The notes under the pieces are model-generated. The model searched no databases. It saw only the letters and a program-made list of their open reading frames with translations, and was not told where the DNA came from. 43,335 nt of DNA from Rubrolithibacter sp043763625 (GTDB lineage Bacteria; Bacteroidota; Bacteroidia; Sphingobacteriales; Sphingobacteriaceae), in assembly GCA_043763625.1 (NCBI GenBank), contig JAYULL010000108.1, forward strand, positions 1-43,335, written 5' to 3'. The first letter of the stretch is position 1; each line of letters opens with the position of its first letter. The translations under genes were made by a program, and so were the position numbers. Shown here in pieces: positions 18,701-26,301 of this stretch.

Positions 18701-18904
18701 AGTAATGGTGGTGAGTGTATCGCTGTCTAATGCGATTCTTACTGAATAAAGCCTTTCATTAATTGAGCCGTCAATAACATAACCTTTAAGAACAGTTTTT
18801 TTTATTTGTGCCCAACCGGAAGAAGCTGAAAGTAAAAGTATCGGAATTAGTAAATATCTAAATAGCCGAAGAGCTGATAAGAGCGGCAATTTGCGAGCGA
18901 TCAT
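15782..18904 (-). CDS. TonB-dependent outer-membrane receptor, second module
   Basis: A 1040-residue receptor. Signal peptide to about residue 32 (SGWAQ), carboxypeptidase-regulatory-like domain 36-118 (LKGYVIDGSINERLYSVRIA), a serine/aspartate-rich linker (125-145), plug domain about 165-270 (VRGMGERYNQVTLNGA, ADFAGGSVNIETKEG), then a long barrel ending TASYLF. It is a paralogue of the receptor at 11246: both have the F/LEWxGxG...R.LP..FPT segment after the plug and the C-terminal YQDLNGNGKLDSP loop. It appears to be the first gene of the four-gene receptor/lipoprotein operon. A candidate -7 box and an 11-base direct repeat lie just upstream. Ligand unknown. Confidence 0.92.
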   Translation of the reverse strand: MIARKLPLLSALRLFRYLLIPILLLSASSGWAQIKKTVLKGYVIDGSINERLYSVRIALDSDTLTTITNSNGNYKLRVEPGDHSITFSAAGYQAKKIAVIRIPKSGITYFNVVLKPLANRDLDSIPASSARDSVDRADSASTTDVLSEKQLFFKSAVQDFHRIETIGTEEISAGTDKNGVMLLKRLNGVLVNNHQTSPHVQSLTVRGMGERYNQVTLNGALLNNLDPLSRSFALEFIPTESIEAVSVSKFNDASLPADFAGGSVNIETKEGTDRDFFYILAGGGFFDQTTGKAFSGDKRDKLEWLGLGGKIRDLPAEFPTTRSEFSLRQKNIQEQVRFSQQLRNNLTPLNYGNSKPNDRVMLGFGRKFNLKGGNTISLISYLQHRRSERIDEITVQAAPNVAGNKFPFNASQRLIQAGSQDMRYQSAADLSGVLNASIDFGRSKIAVKNIFSSIFNNTYTHRDQFFRISTSSDSLANKGINFLTESRKFLVSQVLGQHALGEDGKFKLDWNATYTLNTQKNPDERNFLLNQNPADSNLFAIAGNNSTGVGDQEVGIFTNSSRLWRNLTEHSFSGALSLKIPFNLLNQGHLLEGGVNMQLRNRDFTSDLLLFRNQTYQTLNNLMTGENYHPGDLSAINYFQTLEPDKIGDLSGYNFTHMGNYTASSNIGASYINLKAAVLKNLRADFGIRVESSSYLVSNSQFNYQKGFKSPRKFMLDQNDKVVEFAVLPSAVLKFLPLENFSIGSAYFRSINRPQLQELSTYRYYDMSRFTVFAGNRTLRNSDIQNFEAEIAVGSKHRLHLSLKGFYKVINQPIEYVSESYSVSLPGTYRATPYNMPEGVVTGIEASFKSGLGFLTTEGWADKISVFAGTTMLKSKVKTGYIRSLQNPEIHEHKLAGSPNFTLNAGLTLQQNSIPEISLIYNRISDYLIEVGSGTFTTLANKNRVPAIPNSYVKGMNYFDIQVSQRFYRSKGQLTAGVNNLLKASFITYQDLNGNGKLDSPLKLQSDAIGRRLFYQSGTDNTTQSVTGQRTFYFTASYLF

Positions 18905-18930
18905 AAATTTAAGTTTCGGGGCAAAACTAA

Positions 18931-19122
18931 AATTTCGTTCAAGGAAATATATTAAGGGTATATTATGAATATATTAAGCGAGGATACAAAACGGTTTTAA
19001 TTGTTTACTTATCAGATTTTTTTGAACTTAAAGCCGGAAAAGATGTGACCATTAACGAAAACGAGTTTTGGCGAAAGGTGAAGATTTTTGATTTCACAAT
19101 GGTTTTTTACCAAAAGCATTGA
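18931..19122 (+). pseudogene. Possible C-terminal scrap of a lost gene
   Basis: Between two minus-strand genes, the plus strand is open for 63 codons to a TGA at 19120-19122. The translation is protein-like (for example DFFELKAGKDVTINENEFW and IFDFTMVFYQKH at the end) but no ATG lies before codon 55, and a stop sits immediately upstream. I do not recognise the family. It could be the 3' end of a gene removed by rearrangement, or chance. It overlaps the promoter region of the receptor operon on the other strand. Confidence 0.25.
18946..18978. promoter_or_regulatory. 11-base direct repeat upstream of the receptor operon
   Basis: AATATATTAAG occurs at 18946-18956 and again at 18968-18978, start-to-start spacing 22 bases, about two helical turns. 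It lies 42-74 bases upstream of the receptor start codon and just upstream of TAGTTTTG (minus strand, 18929-18922), which matches the TAnnTTTG -7 pattern. The spacing would suit an activator binding one face of the DNA. The local AT bias makes chance repeats more likely, so this is tentative. Confidence 0.3.
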
Positions 19123-19134
19123 AACTGAAATCAG

Positions 19135-20154
19135 CTATTTTAGCAATTCTATAGCTCTATCTATAATGGGGTCACGGCCTTCAATTTCTTCTTGAGAAGA
19201 AATTTCTACCGGAAAATCAGGCGCAATTCCTAATTCAATACTTTTCTTATCAGGCGAAAGAGAATACATACCTGTGTATTGAAGTTTCCATCCGTTGGCC
19301 AAAATATAATTATAGGGGTTTCCTCCTCCGCCGCCTGTTTGATCTCCGACTTGTTGAACATTAGGCAGTAGCGACATGTACAAAACAAAATCATTGCATG
19401 CGCTAAAACAGGCTCGATTAGTAAGTAGCGCTACCGGTTTAAGGTAAGGGGCCGCGGCAGGAGAAATGTAAAAAGGTATAGGATCAAAAAAATCGCTGTG
19501 GCCGATGTCTTTTTTTACAACTTCGTATTTAACCAATTTTTTTTCTGAGAGAAACCGGCTGAAAAGGTTTGTTGCATTTTGCCCTTGTCCGCCTGTATTG
19601 TTTCTTACATCTACGATAAGTCCTTTGGTTTCTTTAAGGTCATTGAATAAATCATCCAATTGTTTGTCGCTAATGGTTTCGCCGAAGGAACCGAGATACA
19701 TATAGCCGATACCGGTTACCACTTTATAGATAACCGGGCCGGCAGTTTTAAAGGAATTGTTAAGGTATCCCGTAATTAAAATTCGGTAATTAAAATTTGC
19801 CGGGTATGCGGTATAAAAACCGGTATAAGTTGTAGTATCACTTCGGGTTATCAAGTTAACGTGGCCGTCCTTCAATGTAAGTAACATAGTGTTAAGTAGT
19901 CTTGCCAGTTCAAGGTCGGATAAATTATTGTTTGCTTGGGGCCTGAGCTCATTATAAGTATTTCTCCAATCCACTTGTTTTTGAGGAAACAAAGCATAAT
20001 GTTTATCCATGAAGTTCCACAACTCATCGAAAACTTCTACGGGTTGGGTGCCGGGGTTTCGTACTCCTATATTCTTTTTGCAAGCCGCAACCGAAAATAC
20101 GGTACACAAAATAAAAAGCAGTTGAAGGTGTTTTTTTAGCGATGAAAAAGACAT
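19135..20154 (-). CDS. S41-family peptidase-like lipoprotein
   Basis: A 339-residue lipoprotein (lipobox SVAAC, Cys25). It has the N-terminal helical region of Bacteroidota S41 proteins (VFDELWNFMDKHY, 41-53; LKDGHVNL, 94-101), a DVRNNTGGQG strand-turn (182-191), and TNRACFSACND with the likely nucleophile Ser251. The usual lysine of the Ser-Lys dyad, expected in GxxTxGK, is not there: the sequence reads GDQTGGGGG. It may therefore use a tricorn-like serine/histidine/glutamate set, or be a non-catalytic relative. Its ATG is one base after the stop of the outer-membrane protein gene, so the two form an operon. It probably acts in the periplasm or at the cell surface on an unknown protein. Confidence 0.85.
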   Translation of the reverse strand: MSFSSLKKHLQLLFILCTVFSVAACKKNIGVRNPGTQPVEVFDELWNFMDKHYALFPQKQVDWRNTYNELRPQANNNLSDLELARLLNTMLLTLKDGHVNLITRSDTTTYTGFYTAYPANFNYRILITGYLNNSFKTAGPVIYKVVTGIGYMYLGSFGETISDKQLDDLFNDLKETKGLIVDVRNNTGGQGQNATNLFSRFLSEKKLVKYEVVKKDIGHSDFFDPIPFYISPAAAPYLKPVALLTNRACFSACNDFVLYMSLLPNVQQVGDQTGGGGGNPYNYILANGWKLQYTGMYSLSPDKKSIELGIAPDFPVEISSQEEIEGRDPIIDRAIELLK

Positions 20155-20155
20155 A

Positions 20156-20977
20156 TCAGAACCGATAACCGTAAGATAATTCTAACCCGTTCCATGACTG
20201 TATAACCTTTCTATTCGTTTTTAAGTTATAATATTCCATAACATAAGAAATACTCATTTGATTATTTTCCCCAAACCTTCTGCCTAGGGATATGGCGTTT
20301 TTTAAGTTCAAAAATTTAGCCGGGCTCAAAAAGATGCGATTTAAGATAAAGGATCTGAGTTTGGAATCATACTTTACTTCTCCTATCGAAAGTTGACTGC
20401 CGAAAGACGGCTGCTCTACCGAAGAAAATGCCGGCAAGCTGAACTCGTTTGCGAGATAAAAACCTGAGAGTGCGCCTCCAAAATCATAGCCGAAATGAAA
20501 GTCGCCGCTCAATGAAATAAAGTTTTCGTAAGAAATATTGTTATTTAAGAAGCCTGAAAAGGTTCGGCCGGCGAATCCGGCGTTTAAGGACGGCCCGATA
20601 AAAATCTTAAAACCTGAATTATGCTGCGTTAATCCAAACAGATAAGAATACTTAATAGTCAAGTAGCTTTCTTTAGATGTATTCTTAGTATTGCCGGCAT
20701 TCAGTTTTCCCGATAGGAAATGTAACTTAAGCTCTTGAAGGCTTTTCTTACCCGAATAAATTACAGATATTCCGGCTCCCGGAATTTGGCCGGAAAAGGG
20801 TACCAAACTGAAATTTTTATCAATTATAGCATTTTCCGAAAGTAAAACTCCTGCTATAATTTTCCATTTGTAACCATTTTCCTGCGCCCTTAAACAAATC
20901 GAATTAACTATTGATAAAAAAATAATGAGCGAAATAGGTGGATTAAAAAAAATGCTTTTTTGAAGGAAAGTGCTCAT
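20156..20977 (-). CDS. Predicted outer-membrane beta-barrel protein
   Basis: A 273-residue exported protein of unknown function. The N-terminal hydrophobic segment (about 14-30, ending CLRAQ) is a signal peptide. The rest shows alternating hydrophobic strands (ISVIYSG, YLTIKYSYLFGL, FKIFIGPSLNAGF, MSISYVMEYYNL) and ends with ELSYGYRF; a terminal phenylalanine is the usual BAM recognition feature of barrels. The size fits a barrel of about 10-14 strands. It precedes and is coupled to the S41 lipoprotein (TGA T ATG), which suggests the two act together. It is divergent from the glycosyltransferase operon with about 235 bases between. Confidence 0.7.
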   Translation of the reverse strand: MSTFLQKSIFFNPPISLIIFLSIVNSICLRAQENGYKWKIIAGVLLSENAIIDKNFSLVPFSGQIPGAGISVIYSGKKSLQELKLHFLSGKLNAGNTKNTSKESYLTIKYSYLFGLTQHNSGFKIFIGPSLNAGFAGRTFSGFLNNNISYENFISLSGDFHFGYDFGGALSGFYLANEFSLPAFSSVEQPSFGSQLSIGEVKYDSKLRSFILNRIFLSPAKFLNLKNAISLGRRFGENNQMSISYVMEYYNLKTNRKVIQSWNGLELSYGYRF

Positions 20978-21212
20978 AGAAACCTACGACGGATATTGCT
21001 TATGCAATTCTGCGAAACTAATACAACTGGATCTATCTAATATTAATTTTAAGTTACTTTTTCTTTTACATTTCCGTTTCGCACGGACATAGGGCTACCC
21101 GAATAATAACAATTCATTAATACTCAATTAAACAGGTAAACAGATCTTGCAGCTTGAATTTCAGCAATAAAATCTAAAGGTTTTGGCGTCTGCCTTGTTG
21201 AGTTCTACCGAA

Positions 21213-22364
21213 ATGATGAGTAATAGTTTATCTAAAGTTTCCATAGGGATTAATGGTTCTATGCTCGACGATGAGCCTACAGGCGTTGGTGTGTATTCAT
21301 TTAACGTAATTAATAATTTGGCTCAGTTATACAAGGAAGCCAATAGCTCTATTTCCGTTTTTACACCTACCTACAAAAAGCTGGGTCTCGACATTGAGGT
21401 TATAAAACTGTCTGACTTGATGCAATCCTCAAAACACGGAAAGAAAGCAGCGCTTTTAAGATTTATCTGGAATACAGTTATTTATCCTATACAGAGTAAG
21501 AAATTCGATTATTTGATAAGTCCTACAACTCATGGCAGCTTTTTCTCCAAGAACCAAGTAATCACGATACACGACGTACTCTCGTTAAAGTATAATAAAA
21601 CTCTTCCCCATCAGCGATTTTATTTTAAGTTTTTACTTCCACAACTTATTGCCAAGTCAAAGGCGATAATAGCCATTTCACAAAGCACTAAAACCGATAT
21701 AGTTAATCTGTTAAACTGTCCTGAAGAAAAAATACATGTAATACATAACGGATATGATCCTCATAGATATAATATTTCTGAAAATAATGACGACGCGTTC
21801 TGTAAAGAATATGGTTTTAAAAACTACTTTCTTGCTGTAGGCCCGAACTATCCGCATAAAAATTTCGAGTTCCTTTTAAATGTTTACAACAAACTGTCAT
21901 TTGAGGTAAAGGAGCAGTTCCCTCTTGTCATTGCAGGAGGAAAGCAACCCTATTTAAATGCTATTAAACAGTTTTCCGCAAAGCTTAATTTACAGAAGCA
22001 TGTGCACTTTGTAGGCTATGTGTCTGAGGATTTAATGCCGGCAATGTATCGGGAAGCTTTTGCTTTAATCTTTGCAAGTTTAGATGAGGGATTCGGAATG
22101 CCGCCGTTAGAAGCAATGGCTTGCGGCTGTCCGGTAATAGCTTCAAACTCCTCATCAATACCCGAAGTATGCGGTGAAGCAGTTTTATATATTGATCCGA
22201 CAAAAGAAAGCTCCCTTACCGAAGCTATACATCAATTAACCCGCAATAAAGCACTATATAACGAATTGCGAGAAAAGGGAGTAAGGCAGGCTCAAAAATT
22301 TTCCTGGAGAAAAACTGCCGAGAGTTTAAAATCCCTTTTAGACGATAAAATATTCAATACCTGA
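21213..22364 (+). CDS. Family 4 glycosyltransferase
   Basis: A 383-residue GT-B enzyme, first gene of a six-gene plus-strand operon. It has the glycine-rich acceptor-side loop EPTGVGVYSFNV, ITIHDVLSL near residue 115, AISQSTKTDIV, and the C-terminal donor-site signature DEGFGMPPLEAMACGCPVIA with the E-x7-E pair. These are hallmarks of GT4 retaining transferases using nucleotide sugars. The frame is open from TTG 21183, but I chose ATG 21213 (a second ATG follows at 21216) because the extra ten residues look unlike a GT4 N-terminus. No membrane segment is seen, so it should act at the cytoplasmic face on a lipid-linked glycan. The sugar is not predictable. Confidence 0.9.
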   Translation: MMSNSLSKVSIGINGSMLDDEPTGVGVYSFNVINNLAQLYKEANSSISVFTPTYKKLGLDIEVIKLSDLMQSSKHGKKAALLRFIWNTVIYPIQSKKFDYLISPTTHGSFFSKNQVITIHDVLSLKYNKTLPHQRFYFKFLLPQLIAKSKAIIAISQSTKTDIVNLLNCPEEKIHVIHNGYDPHRYNISENNDDAFCKEYGFKNYFLAVGPNYPHKNFEFLLNVYNKLSFEVKEQFPLVIAGGKQPYLNAIKQFSAKLNLQKHVHFVGYVSEDLMPAMYREAFALIFASLDEGFGMPPLEAMACGCPVIASNSSSIPEVCGEAVLYIDPTKESSLTEAIHQLTRNKALYNELREKGVRQAQKFSWRKTAESLKSLLDDKIFNT

Positions 22365-22379
22365 CCCTACCCTATCACT

Positions 22380-23288
22380 ATGACTGACATTACCTGTTCT
22401 ATTGTTCTTTATAACAACCACCCTGATGAGATTAAAATTACTGCAGGCTGCTTTTTAGGAAGCAATTTGCAAGTCAAGTTATTCTTAATAGATAATTCAC
22501 CAACCGATAAATTAAGAAGTTGTGTTTCTCATCCTAATTGTGAATATATTTTCAACGGCAAAAATGTAGGTTACGGTGCCGGTCACAATATTGCAATTCG
22601 TCAATCTATTTTAACTTCTACCTATTATTTGGTTTTAAACCCTGACATACGTTTTAACCCTGAAGTACTCGAAGGGCTGTTTGCTTTTATGAACGATAAC
22701 CCTGACGTAGGTTTGTCGATGCCTAAGGTACGTTACGAAACAGGCGAATTGCAATATCTATGCAAAAAGTTGCCTACTCCAATCGACTTGTTCGCTCGTC
22801 GGTTTATCCCTGCTTTACTTAAAAACACGTTTAAAAAAGTGCTTGACGAGTACGAACTCAAGCATAAAAATTATCATTCGATAATGCAAGTGCCAAATCT
22901 TTCGGGATGCTTTATGTTTATCAAAACTAAATTATTCCCGATTGCCGGAATGTTTGACGAACAATATTTTTTGTATTTGGAAGACACTGATTTGAGCAGA
23001 AGAATTAACGAATATTCTTTAACGGTTTATTACCCTTACGAAACCATCGTTCACGGTTATCAAAAGGCGTCTTATAAAAATTTCAAGCTCTTAACGTATC
23101 ATTTAAGCTCCTCGATAAAATACTTTAATAAGTGGGGTTGGTTTAAAGACCGTATGCGGGATGTAGTAAACACGTACTTGGAATTAGATGATTCTCGTTT
23201 TGCGGGTTATACTCCTCCTGCTATTCAAGTTCGTTCCAAAACGTACACCGAAACAGAGGAAACCCGAGTTGAGAAAATGTATGCTTAA
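22380..23288 (+). CDS. Family 2 glycosyltransferase, rhamnosyltransferase-like
   Basis: A 302-residue GT-A enzyme similar in layout to WbbL/RfbF-type rhamnosyltransferases. It has TCSIVLYNNHPDEI at the start, LIDNSPTD (nucleotide site), NGKNVGYGAGHNIAI, LNPDIRF as the DxD-like element, and FLYLEDTDLSRRI, containing the ED pair that usually acts as catalytic base in this group. It lies 15 bases after the GT4 gene, and its 3' end overlaps the next glycosyltransferase by eight bases (ATG 23281 inside its last codons). Rhamnose as donor is suggested by family resemblance only. Confidence 0.88.
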   Translation: MTDITCSIVLYNNHPDEIKITAGCFLGSNLQVKLFLIDNSPTDKLRSCVSHPNCEYIFNGKNVGYGAGHNIAIRQSILTSTYYLVLNPDIRFNPEVLEGLFAFMNDNPDVGLSMPKVRYETGELQYLCKKLPTPIDLFARRFIPALLKNTFKKVLDEYELKHKNYHSIMQVPNLSGCFMFIKTKLFPIAGMFDEQYFLYLEDTDLSRRINEYSLTVYYPYETIVHGYQKASYKNFKLLTYHLSSSIKYFNKWGWFKDRMRDVVNTYLELDDSRFAGYTPPAIQVRSKTYTETEETRVEKMYA

Positions 23289-24330
23289 TACAAGCGGAAT
23301 TTCTATCATCGTTTGTTGCTATAACAGCGCAAAAAGAATCCCCGAAACTTTTGCCGGCTTGGCCGAGCAGCAGATTCCGGCAAATATCGGAGTTGAACTT
23401 ATATTGGTCGACAATGCTTCAACCGACCAAACCGCAGAACTGGCAGAAGAAGTATGGAAAAATTTAGGTTCAAAATTCGAACTTGTTATAGTTGAAGAAT
23501 TAACTCCAGGCTTAAGCAGTGCCAGAAAAAAGGGAATCAACCAAGCTCGGTATCCCTTTATTCTCTTTTGCGACGACGACAACAAACTCTGTCCCGAATA
23601 TGTAAACGAGGCCTACTCTATTCTCAGCAGCGACAGTAAAATTGCAGCTTGCGGTGGCTGTGGAATGCCGGTGTTCGAAACAGATAAGCCGTTTTGGTTT
23701 GATGAGTATGCAGAAGCATTTGCCTTAGGTTCGCAAGAAATCGGAAGGGAAGACGGCAAGATTCTTAATTTATATGGTGCCGGTTTAGCAATAAATAAGC
23801 AAGTTCTAATCGAACTGCAGCAATCCGGCTTTAAGCACAGGTTTACAGGTCGGCTAAAAAATAAACTAAGTTCGTCTGAAGACACCGAACTAACGAACGC
23901 TATGGTTCTGTTAGGTTATGAACTTGTTTATTCGGAAAAGCTTAAGTTTTATCATTACATGCCTAAAGAGCGTATGACGTTCGACTATCTGAAGAAGCTT
24001 TTCGTTGCCTTCGGCACAGATGGGCCTTTACGGAATTTATATTATTCTTATATCTCAAACAGAGCATCGCACAAGCTGATCCGGCATTGGTCAATCCACT
24101 TGGTTTTAAGTTTAATTCGCTTGGTCAAATACCTGATAGTACCTCCGAAAAAGTTCGGCAGGGAGATATATTTTAAATGGAGCCTGGCCTACATTAAAGA
24201 GCTTTTTTCGATACGAGAGGATTATGAAGGTCTTAAAATTAATGCCCTTAAAACGCTGCAGCACGGGTTGAATCCTTCCGTCACCGGCATTAAATTAAGT
24301 AAAACCCGATTGGAAAAAAGTTTAGTGTAA
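23281..24330 (+). CDS. Family 2 glycosyltransferase
   Basis: A 349-residue enzyme starting MLNTSGISIIVCCYNSA. The frame is open further upstream to 23188, but that part lies inside the preceding gene and encodes a hydrophobic run unlike a GT2 start, so ATG 23281 is preferred. Motifs: IIVCCYNS, LILVDNASTDQT, FILFCDDDNKLCPEY (DDD as metal site) and SSEDTELTNAM near 230, matching the ED element. A C-terminal region after residue 260 is basic and amphipathic and may bind the membrane. The stop TAA shares a base with the next start (TAATG), so this operon is translationally coupled. Confidence 0.88.
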   Translation: MLNTSGISIIVCCYNSAKRIPETFAGLAEQQIPANIGVELILVDNASTDQTAELAEEVWKNLGSKFELVIVEELTPGLSSARKKGINQARYPFILFCDDDNKLCPEYVNEAYSILSSDSKIAACGGCGMPVFETDKPFWFDEYAEAFALGSQEIGREDGKILNLYGAGLAINKQVLIELQQSGFKHRFTGRLKNKLSSSEDTELTNAMVLLGYELVYSEKLKFYHYMPKERMTFDYLKKLFVAFGTDGPLRNLYYSYISNRASHKLIRHWSIHLVLSLIRLVKYLIVPPKKFGREIYFKWSLAYIKELFSIREDYEGLKINALKTLQHGLNPSVTGIKLSKTRLEKSLV

Positions 24331-25361
24331 TGGATAGGTTTTACATAAGTTCAAAAGAAGGTGTTTCGGGTATATGCAAGTATTCGAACGATTTTTATGA
24401 ACTGGTTTTGAAAGAAAAAAGATATACTTTTCTGGAAAGTTCATCAGTCGCAGTTAACCCGCTTGAGCAACTTAATCCTGAAGATCGAGTTCATATTGAA
24501 ATTGGTCTTTTTCAAAAAAATGAAATCGACATTCTGTTTACGCTGCTAAAAAATAATTTCAAAAACGTATCCATAACGGTCCATGATCCGCCATTGGTTA
24601 AATATCCATTTTACGAATTCGGCAACAGTTTCATCAACAAGATCTCCAAATTTTACGATCGATATTTCCCTGCGTCGGCGTCGGCAAAAAGCAAGCTTAA
24701 AAAGGTAAAAGCAATTTATTGTCTATCGCAAAAAGGATTACGTGGATTACAACAGCGGTATGGGTTGGATAATGTAACCCTCTTACCCCACATTATAAAC
24801 AGTAAGGAGATTGAGGTGCCGGAAATAACGGGTAGCGATTTTGTTTACTTTGGTTTTATCGGTAGAAATAAAGGAATTGAATACGCTCTTAAACTCCATC
24901 AAACTGTCACAAAAGTAAATCCCGGCAGTAGGTTTTATGTGGTAGGCACAGCACTCGGCAAAGAAATAAAGTATTACGATTATCTAAAAAAAACCTACAA
25001 CGAAAATGTTGAGTACCTCGGGTACGTACCTACAGATAAATTGGCAGAAGTATTCTCCAAGGCTACTTTTGCGCCCCTGTTTTTTAACGACTATAAATTT
25101 TACCATCCCTTTAGCGGAAGTATTTTATTCAGCCTTTTAAAAGGGAAAATTGTGCTTACAAACAGCGCCAATACAAGTACGGAAATTATCAGAAACGGAA
25201 GTAACGGCTTCTGCTTAACCGGAGATTTGAAAAAAGACACTTCAACCGTTTTAACCTTGGTGAATAACAAGAATTTGTTGAAGGATATTCAAAGTAACAT
25301 TCCCGAGTATTTGATGAATAACTTTTCGGCAGAAAAAGTAAAACTCTCTTTTGAAAATTGA
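24330..25361 (+). CDS. Glycosyltransferase, GT4/GT-B type
   Basis: A 343-residue protein with the two-domain feel of GT-B transferases. The N-terminal half has KEGVSGICKYSNDFYELV (acceptor loop), ITVHDPPLVKYP and IYCLSQKGLRGL. The C-terminal half has FVYFGFIGRNKGIEYAL, FYVVGTALGKEI and VEYLGYVPTDKLAEVF, followed by FAPLFFNDYKFYHPFSGS, which occupies the place of the classical EGFGxPxxE site but lacks that exact pattern. Donor-site chemistry is therefore less certain than for the first gene. It overlaps the preceding gene by one base and is followed by the next glycosyltransferase after one base. Confidence 0.8.
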   Translation: MDRFYISSKEGVSGICKYSNDFYELVLKEKRYTFLESSSVAVNPLEQLNPEDRVHIEIGLFQKNEIDILFTLLKNNFKNVSITVHDPPLVKYPFYEFGNSFINKISKFYDRYFPASASAKSKLKKVKAIYCLSQKGLRGLQQRYGLDNVTLLPHIINSKEIEVPEITGSDFVYFGFIGRNKGIEYALKLHQTVTKVNPGSRFYVVGTALGKEIKYYDYLKKTYNENVEYLGYVPTDKLAEVFSKATFAPLFFNDYKFYHPFSGSILFSLLKGKIVLTNSANTSTEIIRNGSNGFCLTGDLKKDTSTVLTLVNNKNLLKDIQSNIPEYLMNNFSAEKVKLSFEN

Positions 25362-25362
25362 T

Positions 25363-26298
25363 ATGCTGTTTTCGGTTCTGATTGCCAACTACAATAATGC
25401 GAATTATATTGATGCTGCGATTGACAGTATTAAAAATCAAACTTATTCTGATTGGGAGATTATTATTGTGGATGACTGTTCTACTGACGTGTTTAAAACC
25501 AAAGCCGCCACTTATTCGGAAGAAAATAGAATCAAAATTTATTTCAATGGAGAAAATCAAGGGTGCGGTTATACAAAACGACGGTGTTGCGACTTGGCAA
25601 CCGGCCAAGTTCTTGGATTTCTAGATCCTGATGATATTCTGCATCCGGAGGCTTTGGAAACGATGATTAATGCTCACAAATTTCATCCAACATGCAGTTT
25701 AATTTATTCTTCACACTATATATGCAATGAATACCTGGAAGTAAAGAGAGTAGCGGAATATTGCAAGGCACTCCCTCTCGATACGCCTTACCTGCTTCTA
25801 AGCGACGGTAGTATTCACCACTTTGCAACTTTTAAACAAGGTTCTTACTTAAAAACAGAGGGCCTATCCCCGGATAATAAAAAAGCTGTCGACCAAGATT
25901 TATATTATAAGTTGGAAGAAGTGGGCGGCGTGTTTTTTATAAATACTCCCTTGTATTATTATAGAATCCATAACCAAGGAATTTCAACTTCGGGAAACGA
26001 AGCTGCAGCAACATTGTGGCATTATAAAATCATTGAAGAGGCCTGTCTGAGACGGTTGGACCTCTTGAAAACCAAAAAGGACTCTCCATTGGTAAACTTA
26101 TACAAAGCCCGGTACAGGAAAATTAAAGTGTTCAGCAGCTTTCGAAAAGGCGATTGGCCCGGTTTTTTGTGGAACTTATTTCTTTTCCCTTTCTCCGGCG
26201 GCGCAGGCAACGCTTTTAATTATCTGCGTAAGCTACCTCGCGAAGGATTTTCTTTGATTCAACGATCTTTTTTTTACGACCACAAGATTCGCGTATAG
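25363..26298 (+). CDS. Family 2 glycosyltransferase
   Basis: A 311-residue GT-A enzyme: FSVLIANYNNANYI, WEIIIVDDCSTD, YFNGENQGCGYTKRRC, FLDPDDILHPEAL (DPDD metal site), and VDQDLYYKLEEVG (catalytic acid region) are all recognisable. An alternative TTG start four codons upstream is possible, but ATG 25363, one base after the TGA of the previous gene, fits the coupled arrangement. The C-terminal 60 residues are basic and aromatic (WPGFLWNLFLFPFSGG) and may lie on the membrane. It is the fifth glycosyltransferase of the operon. Confidence 0.9.
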   Translation: MLFSVLIANYNNANYIDAAIDSIKNQTYSDWEIIIVDDCSTDVFKTKAATYSEENRIKIYFNGENQGCGYTKRRCCDLATGQVLGFLDPDDILHPEALETMINAHKFHPTCSLIYSSHYICNEYLEVKRVAEYCKALPLDTPYLLLSDGSIHHFATFKQGSYLKTEGLSPDNKKAVDQDLYYKLEEVGGVFFINTPLYYYRIHNQGISTSGNEAAATLWHYKIIEEACLRRLDLLKTKKDSPLVNLYKARYRKIKVFSSFRKGDWPGFLWNLFLFPFSGGAGNAFNYLRKLPREGFSLIQRSFFYDHKIRV

Positions 26299-26301
26299 AA
26301 G

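Noticed and set aside
23188..23280. Upstream extension of the GT2 gene with a hydrophobic run
   Set aside because: It lies inside the preceding glycosyltransferase gene and would add a membrane segment not found at GT2 starts; ATG 23281 gives a normal N-terminus.
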